Shown here one piece after another: positions 1 to 7,042 of a stretch of 19,268 nucleotides of DNA. This DNA is from RPQK01 sp041946865 (lineage in GTDB: Bacteria > Acidobacteriota > UBA6911 > RPQK01), in assembly GCA_041946865.1 (NCBI GenBank), contig JBHGBF010000148.1, forward strand, positions 1 through 19,268. Direction: 5' to 3'. A program made the translations under genes and the position numbers. The notes below the pieces were generated by a model. That model was not told the origin of the DNA. It did no database searches and saw only the letters and a list, made by a program, of their open reading frames with translations. Numbering within the stretch: position 1 is the first letter of the stretch; each line of letters begins with the position of its first letter.

Positions 1-135
1 CCTACCCTGGGCTGTCTTGCCTAACGCCTTCGGCGTAAAAAACGTTACACATCTGTTTATTTTCGCCAAAGTCCAGTGTCCCGAAGGGACTGAGCAAGAT
101 AGCCCAGGGTACCGTTTTCAAGGTACCCTGAGTTA
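1..135. repeat. REP-like composite inverted-repeat element
   Basis: Non-coding. A 17-bp inverted repeat (4-20, ACCCTGGGCTGTCTTGC, and 94-110, one mismatch) encloses two small hairpins: CGCC-TT-CGGCG-type at 25-35 and GTCCC-GAA-GGGAC at 78-90. Between them, 50-80 is a 31-bp block that recurs in the opposite orientation at 5681-5711 with 29 of 31 bases identical. A second small palindrome (GGTACC around an 8-nt loop) follows at about 109-128. This looks like an intergenic mosaic repeat. It lies 3' of the Ntn hydrolase gene that ends at 240 and could act as a transcript-end hairpin. No protein is encoded here. Confidence 0.7.
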
Positions 136-239
136 TGCGGTGTGCGCGGCCTCCGTTCCCTGAAGGGGAACAGCAAAGGGTCACCGCAATGCTCTTCCCT
201 TCAGGGAAGGGATGCGTTTACCGGACCGGAGACCTCCAC
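136..239. repeat. Short hairpins 3' of Ntn hydrolase copy A
   Basis: Two hairpins of the CCCTGAAGGGG type are visible: GTTCCC-TGAA-GGGGAAC near 153-171 and TTCCCT-TC-AGGGAA near 196-210. They lie directly downstream of the stop codon of the minus-strand gene at 240. They fit transcript-stabilising or terminating structures or further REP units. No T-tract typical of an intrinsic terminator is present on the minus strand. Confidence 0.45.
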
Positions 240-1523
240 TTACGGCGCAATCTCAAAACGCCAGCTTTGTGTGCTCGGCATACCGTGGTAGTACATGCCC
301 TGCCCATCGACCAGACAGGTAGGGTCTATCTTGACGTAATACTTGGCGCCGGACGTAAATGTGCCTTGAGGGTTGATCGTCACGGTCGTTCCGAATCCGT
401 TGGGGATTGTCACCTTCCCGCTGGTTATGGGAATGCTCTCAAATGGAAGGTCTACTTCCTCATCGGCAAAACATTCCCATATCTTTATATAGCCAGAAGA
501 AGTTTTCGATACACTCTCTGGAAAAGTCAGCACGAGGTTTGCAGTGCTTGAGACGTCGACGGCGAGATTTGCAGGAGTCAGGGCGCTGGGCTGCGGATCC
601 AGGGCGGTGCTTCTGGCTACATAAGAGAGACCAGTAGCAATATCAAGAGTGTCGTGTGATTGTGTTCCGGTGTATATGTCCACCGTAGCTACGTTGTTAA
701 AATCCCTCGCATTGAAGAAGTACACAATCCCCTTTTTCGTTGCCGTGGTACCGGCAGTGGGATCGTAGACATACGAGTAGATGGTACTGGTCTGATCAAC
801 CAGAAGCAAAATATAGGACGCCTTGGTTATGGAGAGATTCCGCCAGTTGGTCAGCTCAGTGACCGTCGTGTTGTACCGCGAAGTAGCCGGTGGCACTTCC
901 GTTTCTATTTCCGGATCTTGACGATTCTTATGCAACAGGCTGAAGTTCGTGGAGACCTGGAAAGGTCCGCTCTTCGGCACATATCCGAACGCGACAATTA
1001 CTTCTTCGGGAAGTTCTTCCTTGATTCTTCCATACCCGCAGACCACAGACGCACCGGACTTGTCGACCCAGTGGATCTGGTTAGTTGCAAAGTTGGGCTC
1101 GTTGTACCGTTCGTACATCGAGAGCACGCACGGGATATCAGCGCACGTCCTCAATATTTCCCGAGCGAGATAGCCGTTATAAGTGTCCTTGAGAGGATCA
1201 GGGTGGTTGCCTGGGCGATCCTCTGTCACGAGGCTGTTCCAGTCAAAGAACAGTCCTTGGTCGTTCACCCCACCCATACTGGCGGTATAGGCGTCGTCGG
1301 GATCGCAAGAACCGCAGTTGAAGATCTCCATGTACGCGAAGTTGCCCCCTCCTGCGGGCTCAAAATGGATTTTGGGGCTATTCCGGGTATTATCCTCATT
1401 GCTTCCGACCAGAGTCCGTGTTCCCTCGGTAGAATTAAAAATGGTGCAGGCATCGAGTGGAAGAGGTGTCGCGAGCAAAATTGCGACACTGACCAGAAGA
1501 ACTTGACAGGTTTTAACAGACAT
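240..1523 (-). CDS. Secreted Ntn amide hydrolase (choloylglycine hydrolase/linear amide C-N hydrolase type) with Big_5 Ig-like domain, copy A
   Basis: The 427-residue protein opens with a Sec signal peptide ending LDA|C. The next residue, Cys26, starts the motif CTIFNSTEG and is the predicted N-terminal nucleophile of an Ntn hydrolase. Family-like motifs follow: N42-E43-D44, GGVNDQGLFFDW, WVDKSGASVVCGYG and QVSTNF, typical in order of the choloylglycine/penicillin V acylase/acid ceramidase superfamily. Residues from about 315 to the end match a bacterial Ig-like (SbsA/Big_5) domain: the LTPAN start, the TINPQGTFTSGAKYYVKID core and a WRFEIAP end. Such enzymes cut linear amide bonds; the substrate here is unknown. 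The ATG at 1523 is supported by AAGGAGG at 1532-1538, 8 nt away. It is one of three paralogues in the window and the most divergent in the middle, with extra residues around NCGSCDPDD and KEELPEEV. The family call is from motifs only. Confidence 0.8.
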   Translation of the reverse strand: MSVKTCQVLLVSVAILLATPLPLDACTIFNSTEGTRTLVGSNEDNTRNSPKIHFEPAGGGNFAYMEIFNCGSCDPDDAYTASMGGVNDQGLFFDWNSLVTEDRPGNHPDPLKDTYNGYLAREILRTCADIPCVLSMYERYNEPNFATNQIHWVDKSGASVVCGYGRIKEELPEEVIVAFGYVPKSGPFQVSTNFSLLHKNRQDPEIETEVPPATSRYNTTVTELTNWRNLSITKASYILLLVDQTSTIYSYVYDPTAGTTATKKGIVYFFNARDFNNVATVDIYTGTQSHDTLDIATGLSYVARSTALDPQPSALTPANLAVDVSSTANLVLTFPESVSKTSSGYIKIWECFADEEVDLPFESIPITSGKVTIPNGFGTTVTINPQGTFTSGAKYYVKIDPTCLVDGQGMYYHGMPSTQSWRFEIAP

Positions 1524-1620
1524 ACAGCAACCCTCCTTAGGTTGTGGTTTCCACTATCATCGTGAAACACTACTAGTAATGCTCTGCAAAACTGTTCATT
1601 TTTAGCAGTTTGCAGCCCTT
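1524..1620 (-). promoter_or_regulatory. Conserved leader of Ntn copy A with SD in a hairpin loop
   Basis: About 95 nt upstream of copy A closely match the region upstream of copy C (16162-16256): shared blocks include CCTAAGGAGGGTTG, CACTATC, AATGCTCT and GCAGTTTGCAG. Around the ribosome binding site, CAACC and GGTTG can pair and leave AAGGAG in the loop. Conservation of non-coding sequence implies a shared promoter/leader that was duplicated with the gene. I cannot place -35 and -10 boxes confidently. Confidence 0.6.
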
Positions 1621-1683
1621 CCTTTTACGAACTTTGCGGGGGGAGCAAGGGTGGTGAAAAGAACCGGGGCGAACGTTTTGGGG

Positions 1684-1789
1684 GAGTGCGGCGGCTTTAA
1701 CGCCACCGAAGGCGTTAAAGCCGTCCCAAGATGCGTATAAACTGCAGGGCAGAGGCGATGTTATCCGCCCCGCGGCGACGCCGCACTTC
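1684..1789. repeat. GAGTGCGG-type inverted-repeat element, copy 1
   Basis: The ends are inverted: GAGTGCGGCG (1684-1693) and CGCCGCACTTC (1779-1789). Inside is a perfect 12-bp stem, GGCTTTAACGCC (1693-1704), with its complement at 1711-1722 and a 6-nt loop. A second element with the same GAGTGCGG(C/T)GGC start and GGCGA(C/T)(A/G)CCGC end is at 16299-16355. Both lie between a 3' gene end and the leader of an Ntn hydrolase paralogue. This is probably a dispersed non-autonomous repeat; the hairpin may also terminate transcripts. Confidence 0.6.
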
Positions 1790-1799
1790 AAGAAAGCAA

Positions 1800-4568
1800 T
1801 CAGGACAGCCGCAACAGCAGGCTTTCTCCGGGCACGATGTCCACGTGTTTCCCCAGCTTGACCGTTGTCAGCCCTTCGCTGCTCCGGACGGTCGCCGGGA
1901 CCAGCTGACTTCCGACGTTGACCTGGGCGGCGGTGAATGGCTGGGAACCCAACGATCCGAGCTCAAGAGTTTGACAGCCGAGCTTCCCTCGCCGCGTCCA
2001 GATCTCTACCGTCGCGCTCTCCCCCGAAAGGGTGTGTGAAAAGCTGCCCCACCCTGAGGGTAAGCACCAGAAGCCGACCGTCGGGTTGCAGACCATGCGG
2101 GGCGAGAGCGTTACCAGCGCGTCCGACTGACGGTAGTTGAAGCCGCACAGGGCTAAGATGCAGGACCAGGAAGCCAAGGCCCGCGCATAGTGATAGCCGC
2201 ATTCGATCTCGTTCCATGGGTTGCGTTTTCTGCCGTCGTAACGTCTGCGCACGGCCTCGACCAACTCCAGACCCTGCGGGTATTTCCCTTCAAAAAACAG
2301 ATGCGCGGCGATCATGTACTCCACCCCGCTCAGCACTACCGTATGGACGAGGAAGGGTTGCTTGGGCGCAGCGTGTTTGGTGTAGTCGCACAAGACCACC
2401 GCCGCCTCGTCGTTGAGCGCCCACGCATGTCCCTGCCCGATGTGCTCGCTCAAGTTCCGCTTGAAGTTGTAACGATGCACCGAATCAAGGGTCGCGCGGA
2501 CGTGATCAGGTTTCAGCAGATAGCCCAGTCCGGCGACATGGGCAAGCTCCTGGCCAAAGATCTGGTCGGCCAGACACCCTTCGCCCATCTGGTTCAGGGG
2601 GTTTTCAGTATTAACGACTGCAGTCTCTCCGGGCAGCTTCCGTTCAGTCTCGAAAATCATGAGGCCGGGGGCGATCTTGGACAGAGGTCGACCTTGAATC
2701 TTCTGGATGTAGTACTCACCGTTAAAGAGGTTAGAATCGATCCATTCGCTGCCGGACTTGAACAGGCGACTGTAACGTTCGGCCGCAGCCGTATCACCCA
2801 CGACCCGGGCTAACTCCTCGCAGGCGCGCAACGCACCCAAATAAAGGACGCCCGACAACGGGTTAGGTCCGAAAAACTGAATGTCGTAGGTGTTGTGTTG
2901 GCAGCCCTCCATCACACCGTCCTGGTCCTCGTCCCACCCGCCCTCTATCCAGGCGAACTCCAGGGCCTTCTTTACCGTGGGCCAGACCTTCTTGAGCCAG
3001 GTGGTGTCGCCGGAAAGGCGCCAGTCAAGATAGAGCCTCAGCAAGACACCCGTCTGACCGTCAGCTGCCGCGTATCCGAAATGTTTCTTTCCATGCGGCA
3101 GGTAGTAACGGAAATCCATAAGACCGCGCTCGTCCGTGCAGATTTCCAGCCACGTGTCGAGGAATGAGCGGGAAAGCGACGGGAAGAGGTGCGGCAGCAT
3201 CGACTCGTAATTCCACACGTGGGTGCAGCTTCCAGAACAGCAGCCTTTGGTTTTGCATCCTTCGAATGCGTGAAAACGCCCGTCCGGGGTCTGAAATACG
3301 GTGTTGGTCTTAAGCGTGGAAAGATTACTGAGGGCGGCCTCCAGGACGACCTCCGGCAGCGTCGTCGCCTTCAGGCTGTCGACGAACTCGCGAGTCGATT
3401 TGTCCAAGTCCGCCAGATGAGTCCCGGCGTAAGCAATGGCATCCCAAGCGTCGCGGAAGCGCCGGGTGTACAGGTTGCCGATGACCGTTTTTTCCTCGCC
3501 CTCGGGAGCATCCCACCCGCAGCCCTCTGGTGTCCGATTGGGAATGTGCCAGGTCAGAAGAAAGGTGAATGTTCCTTCCGCGCCGGGAGGGAGTGACTGC
3601 GAAGCGCAGACGGAACCGACCTCGATCTGATCGACACTCACGTAGTCCGGGGCGAAGGAAGCGTGCTCTGAGGGCAAATTCAAACGGCCGTCTTCTGCGA
3701 AATCGTCCCAGAAAGCCCGCACGGGCATCTCCCAGACATGGTCGCGCCAGGAAGCGATGTACGTGACCTCCCCTGAATCGGCGGTGACGGCGAGGGCCAA
3801 GGAGCCCTTGCGCGGATGCGTCGCTTCCAGGGCAGGATTGTGCATGAACAGGCCCTTGAGCTCCGGGGTTTCTCGATACTCGTTGACCCGTCCCGCCTGG
3901 CCCAGCACGGCCCCAATCGGGTTGTTCAGATTCCAGACGATAGAGACGGTCGCTTCAGTCAAACCGGGATTTTGCACCCGATAGCGCAGCACCGCCAAAG
4001 GCAGGCTGGAGTTTTCGGGGTCAAGTGGAATCAAGGGGTTGAAAGCTTCGAGCGAGACCTTGACCGGTAACTTCCGATCTTCGAAGTCAACTCGGGCAAA
4101 CGGATATTCGCCGATGAATGTCGTCGACTCCAACCGCGGCATTCCCGGAACTCGGAACCAGTCTCCGGACATATACTCATGAGGCGGCAGCACAGGAGCT
4201 TCCAAGATCCGCGTGACTGATTTCCCTTCCCCGGCTCTTGCCCAAATGGCCGGGAACGTGTACCAAGGCGCCTGCCCTTTTCCGGGTTCGTTGAAGATCT
4301 CCCAGTCGCGAAGCTCACCGCGGCCGCCCAGGGAGACGCAGCCCGTCCCGATGCCACCGATTGGCAAAGCCACAGTGGCCAGGGTCTCCCCCTTGAACAC
4401 ACGTGGGAAAGTGATGGGACCTCCAGTTTTATCAGCGGAAGCACCTGGGCTTGAGGCGCCTTCCAGGGTCTGCCCACTCCAAGTAAGTGTGCCGGCCGTT
4501 GTCCCCGCCGCCACCTGCTTCAGGAAAGTCCTTCGTCCGGAACCGAGGCTCTGCTTGGTCTTTTTCAT
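1800..4568 (-). CDS. TAT-exported GH116 beta-glucosidase / glucosylceramidase-like enzyme (GBA2 family)
   Basis: The 922-residue protein begins with a twin-arginine signal (GRRTFLKQVAAGT, residues about 11-23), so it should be folded before export. It has the two-part GH116 layout: an N-terminal beta domain (about 50-400) and a C-terminal (alpha/alpha)6 catalytic domain (about 420-890). The nucleophile motif is intact as GSCTHVWNYES with Glu455. The acid/base motif is intact as NTYDIQFFGPNPLSG with Asp562. The family hydrolyses beta-glucosides (and xylosides in some members), and its eukaryotic member GBA2 hydrolyses glucosylceramide. The exact substrate cannot be read here. The ATG at 4568 has no good ribosome binding site but has a perfect TATAAT only 8 nt upstream. 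It is divergent from the gene at 4717. Length fits the family. Confidence 0.9.
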   Translation of the reverse strand: MKKTKQSLGSGRRTFLKQVAAGTTAGTLTWSGQTLEGASSPGASADKTGGPITFPRVFKGETLATVALPIGGIGTGCVSLGGRGELRDWEIFNEPGKGQAPWYTFPAIWARAGEGKSVTRILEAPVLPPHEYMSGDWFRVPGMPRLESTTFIGEYPFARVDFEDRKLPVKVSLEAFNPLIPLDPENSSLPLAVLRYRVQNPGLTEATVSIVWNLNNPIGAVLGQAGRVNEYRETPELKGLFMHNPALEATHPRKGSLALAVTADSGEVTYIASWRDHVWEMPVRAFWDDFAEDGRLNLPSEHASFAPDYVSVDQIEVGSVCASQSLPPGAEGTFTFLLTWHIPNRTPEGCGWDAPEGEEKTVIGNLYTRRFRDAWDAIAYAGTHLADLDKSTREFVDSLKATTLPEVVLEAALSNLSTLKTNTVFQTPDGRFHAFEGCKTKGCCSGSCTHVWNYESMLPHLFPSLSRSFLDTWLEICTDERGLMDFRYYLPHGKKHFGYAAADGQTGVLLRLYLDWRLSGDTTWLKKVWPTVKKALEFAWIEGGWDEDQDGVMEGCQHNTYDIQFFGPNPLSGVLYLGALRACEELARVVGDTAAAERYSRLFKSGSEWIDSNLFNGEYYIQKIQGRPLSKIAPGLMIFETERKLPGETAVVNTENPLNQMGEGCLADQIFGQELAHVAGLGYLLKPDHVRATLDSVHRYNFKRNLSEHIGQGHAWALNDEAAVVLCDYTKHAAPKQPFLVHTVVLSGVEYMIAAHLFFEGKYPQGLELVEAVRRRYDGRKRNPWNEIECGYHYARALASWSCILALCGFNYRQSDALVTLSPRMVCNPTVGFWCLPSGWGSFSHTLSGESATVEIWTRRGKLGCQTLELGSLGSQPFTAAQVNVGSQLVPATVRSSEGLTTVKLGKHVDIVPGESLLLRLS

Positions 4569-4576
4569 CGCGCCCG

Positions 4577-4582
4577 ATTATA
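4577..4582 (-). promoter_or_regulatory. Candidate -10 box just upstream of GH116 start
   Basis: On the minus strand TATAAT ends 8 nt before the ATG, so initiation about 7 nt downstream would give a leaderless or nearly leaderless mRNA. That agrees with the missing Shine-Dalgarno sequence. No convincing -35 hexamer is seen at 16-18 nt spacing, so this is tentative. Confidence 0.3.
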
Positions 4583-4716
4583 TCCCGATGGGTATCCAAG
4601 GGCCGCTAGCTACGGCTATCTAGGTTTCAAAAGGAACGAACCGTTAGGACGCCGACGGGTGGAGGCGTTAGACTCTAAACCCGATGGCACATCTTCGAAA
4701 GGGGTCGGTGAATCAC

Positions 4717-5625
4717 ATGACTCGACTTGTCTGCATATCCTTACTGTTGTGCGGCTGCGTGATGGCCGATCCCCGCATCGGACCACGGAAGCCGGTCCTC
4801 GATATTTTCGAGGAGCAGGGGAAGAACTGGAAACGCGTCTTCGTCACCATTCGCAGCCCCGAGATCGAAGGAGTCGGGGTGGACCTGTGGTGCTATGAGG
4901 ACAACTTCGGGCAACCGAAGAGCATAGACAAGACGGACGGCAAGATCGTTCTCTCGCACGAGTACCAGGGCAAGACCCTCGTGACTACTCTTGAACCCGA
5001 ACCGGACGGTGTCACGATTACCGCCGTCTTAAGCGGGCCTGACGAAGCTTCGATCAAGGAAATCAAATTTCTGAACATGTGCGTGACGTTTCAGCGGTCA
5101 ACTGCTTTCGGAAACGAGAAAGACAAATTTGACGAAAGCTACCTGACCGATTTTGTGGGCAGAGCCTTTGTGTTTCTTGGCAGGGGACTGACGCGCTTGA
5201 CCGACACGGCTCGTGTTCCGAGCGTAGACCCGAGAGCCAACGGGTTCTCGGCTCGGGGAAGAGCGCCGAAACCGTGGGTTCAGGAGTATATTCCGTCCTG
5301 GGGAAAGCGGGCCGACTTTGTGGACACCTTCTACGGGAAACGGCCCTTGAGCACGGATCGGCCGGTTTATCCGATCATCGGCGTGATATCTCGTGACGAG
5401 CGGTTTATAGGCGCCGTTGCCTGGCCGGAGTGTGAACGGCTCGGGCAGCTTTTTCTGTCATGTGTCCATCCCAATCCGTTGATTTCGCGGAAGTACGATC
5501 CCAAGATCGGGCGGTGCGTATCCGGCGGGAAAATCTATCTTATCGAGAATGATCCGCACCGGCTGCTCGAGAGTTTCAAACGCGATTTCCCTGGTTGGCA
5601 AAGGCCGCCGGATGGGGACAAGTAG
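4717..5625 (+). CDS. Secreted or lipid-anchored protein of unknown function
   Basis: A 302-residue protein that I do not assign to a named family. The ATG at 4717 is preferred over the in-frame ATG at 4684 because it directly begins a signal peptide (MTRLVCISLLLCGC) and has GAAAGGGG about 12 nt upstream. The signal ends either in a lipobox-like LCGC (lipidated Cys14) or in VMA|DP for signal peptidase I. The mature part looks beta-rich. Its C-terminal third (PIIGVISRDERFIGAVAW, then HPNPL, then GGKIYLIE and FKRDFPGW) resembles secreted proteins of unknown function I recall from Planctomycetes/Verrucomicrobia, but I cannot name a domain. It is divergent from the GH116 gene (148 bp between starts) and may share its regulation. 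It ends in two consecutive TAG codons immediately before a strong hairpin. A carbohydrate-related role is inferred only from context. Confidence 0.65.
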   Translation: MTRLVCISLLLCGCVMADPRIGPRKPVLDIFEEQGKNWKRVFVTIRSPEIEGVGVDLWCYEDNFGQPKSIDKTDGKIVLSHEYQGKTLVTTLEPEPDGVTITAVLSGPDEASIKEIKFLNMCVTFQRSTAFGNEKDKFDESYLTDFVGRAFVFLGRGLTRLTDTARVPSVDPRANGFSARGRAPKPWVQEYIPSWGKRADFVDTFYGKRPLSTDRPVYPIIGVISRDERFIGAVAWPECERLGQLFLSCVHPNPLISRKYDPKIGRCVSGGKIYLIENDPHRLLESFKRDFPGWQRPPDGDK

Positions 5626-5627
5626 TA

Positions 5628-5683
5628 GTCGTGTCGTGTTGCATCTGAAGGTCCTACGGACCTCAGATGCAACACGACACGAC
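5628..5683. terminator. Strong 26-bp stem hairpin between convergent genes
   Basis: The arms GTCGTGTCGTGTTGC... (5628-5654) and its complement (5658-5683) pair almost perfectly with one bulged A and a 3-nt loop (TAC). The hairpin begins at the second of two TAG stop codons ending the plus-strand gene and lies 3' of the minus-strand esterase, so it could act as a bidirectional transcript end. It continues directly into the 31-bp dispersed repeat, and the two probably form one repeat element. Confidence 0.6.
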
Positions 5684-5711
5684 ACTGGACTTTGGCGGAA
5701 ATATACAGATG
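5681..5711 (+). repeat. 31-bp dispersed repeat, second copy
   Basis: The block starting GACACTGGACTTTGGCG and ending ACAGATG matches the reverse complement of 50-80 with two differences. In both places it follows a hairpin (GTCCC-TTC-GGGAC there, the 26-bp stem here). Its right edge coincides with the point where the esterase gene stops resembling its family. Confidence 0.75.
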
Positions 5712-6944
5712 AATCAACAGGAGCCGCTGCTGTGTGGCTGTATTGTAAGCCGAGTATGTGGAGGTCGGTGGGCACACTTCGTCGTTCCATCCCCACAAGT
5801 ACATTCCCGGGGCCTTGACGCGCCGGGCAAAGTTGACGACGTCATAGTAAGCCGAAGTGCGAATCTGGTCGGGCGTTCGGTGTGAGCCATCGCCTTCCAC
5901 CTGGAACATGTGCGGCCAGCCTCCCGCGCGGCCCTTAAGGTAGCCGGTCAGGTCACACAGCGCCGGGTAAAACGCAGCCAGTGCCGTCACCCGGGGATCC
6001 AGCCCGGCAACCACGATAGACAGTGCGCCTCCCTGACTGCCGCCGGTCACTCCGAGGTTGTGCCCGTCCCATTTCGGGTGGCTCACCAGGAAGTCATTCG
6101 CCCGGAGACAACCCAGGTACACTCTCTTGTAGTAGTAACGATCGCGGTTATCCAACCCGTAGGTTGGATAATCCGTCAAGGCCCCCAGCCGCAAGGAGTC
6201 GTACACCGACGGGTCCATGGTTACCGGAATTCCATTGATGCCCACCTGCAGCGTGATGATTCCTTTCTCAGCCATGGCAGGCAGGCCGCGGTAAGGGCGG
6301 ACGCCGGCGCCGGGGACGCTCAGCAGTGCCGGGTATTTTCCGGGTCGTTTCGGCTCGCACAAGATCCCGTAGAAGCGACTGGTGCCCCTGTTCGCCAGGG
6401 TCTGAAGGTCAACCTGGTAGCAGTCGACTGTCCCGGTGCCGTAGCTCGGCAGAGGCGTCAACCGCGGATCCACAGACACTTTGGCGAGCGCCGCTTTGGC
6501 CTCTCCCCAAAACGCATCGAAATCGGCCGGTTCTTCGGCGGTCGGCTGAATGGACAGCGGCTCAAATCCGGCTGTCGCCACGCCCCGATAGGAGCGTTTG
6601 TCCCGCTTGACGACAGCGATGCACCGAAGGAAACCCGGTTGTTTCATGGTGCCTCCCGGGATATCGATTCCTTCAGCGGGCAGTTTGGCTGTCGCCTTGA
6701 GTGACGGCGGCATCTTCTCCGGCCCCACTTCGTACGCGACCTCGACTCCGACGACGGGGTGTCCGTCCATGGTCGCCGAAACGTGGAAGATCACCGGCTG
6801 GCCTAGTGCGTAACTCCAATCCGCATGATCCGTCGTGACGCGGACCTGGATTTGCCCGGCCCTCTCTTCGGCTCGAGCGCTGACAACAAGCAAGCAAGAT
6901 GTGAGAAGAATCGTGAGAAGTGACCAAAGCCTTCTACCGAACAT
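5712..6944 (-). pseudogene. Acetyl xylan esterase / cephalosporin-C deacetylase-like hydrolase, 3' truncated
   Basis: An alpha/beta hydrolase of the AXE1/cephalosporin-C deacetylase type, which removes acetyl groups from sugars. The start is ATG at 6944 with AAGGAG 5 nt upstream and a Sec signal peptide (to about residue 24, SARA|EE). Residues about 30-120 form an N-terminal beta domain; the catalytic domain follows. Nucleophile Ser303 lies in GGSQGG and Asp388 in GWNDEVCPP. The expected catalytic His, normally some tens of residues after the Asp near the C-terminus, is absent. At about residue 411 (YNTATQQRLLLI) the coding sequence runs into the 31-bp repeat. The open frame then reads through repeat and hairpin into the antisense of the neighbouring gene, ending at 5535, giving a nonsense tail. 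Most likely inactive, unless a neighbouring chain supplies the His. It is the last gene of a co-directional series from 10263. Confidence 0.75.
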
Positions 6945-7042
6945 AGGGTCTCCTTCGACTATCAACAGGCACGAGCCCGGATTGCTGGATTGACGCTTCA
7001 ATGGGGCTCGAGCCTGGTGGCGCGGACGTTTTCAGACATCGC

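Noticed and set aside
1..135. CRISPR array or phage attachment site from the repeated motifs
   Set aside because: The repeats are inverted and nested, without regular spacers, integrase or cas genes.
660..1565. Long plus-strand open frame (301 codons) opposite Ntn copy A
   Set aside because: It is antisense to a gene with clear family motifs and signal peptide; its translation shows no domain and no matching frame is conserved as a protein.
5535..5711. C-terminal tail of the AXE1-like frame as genuine protein
   Set aside because: It is encoded by the dispersed repeat, the hairpin and the antisense of the neighbouring gene's 3' end.
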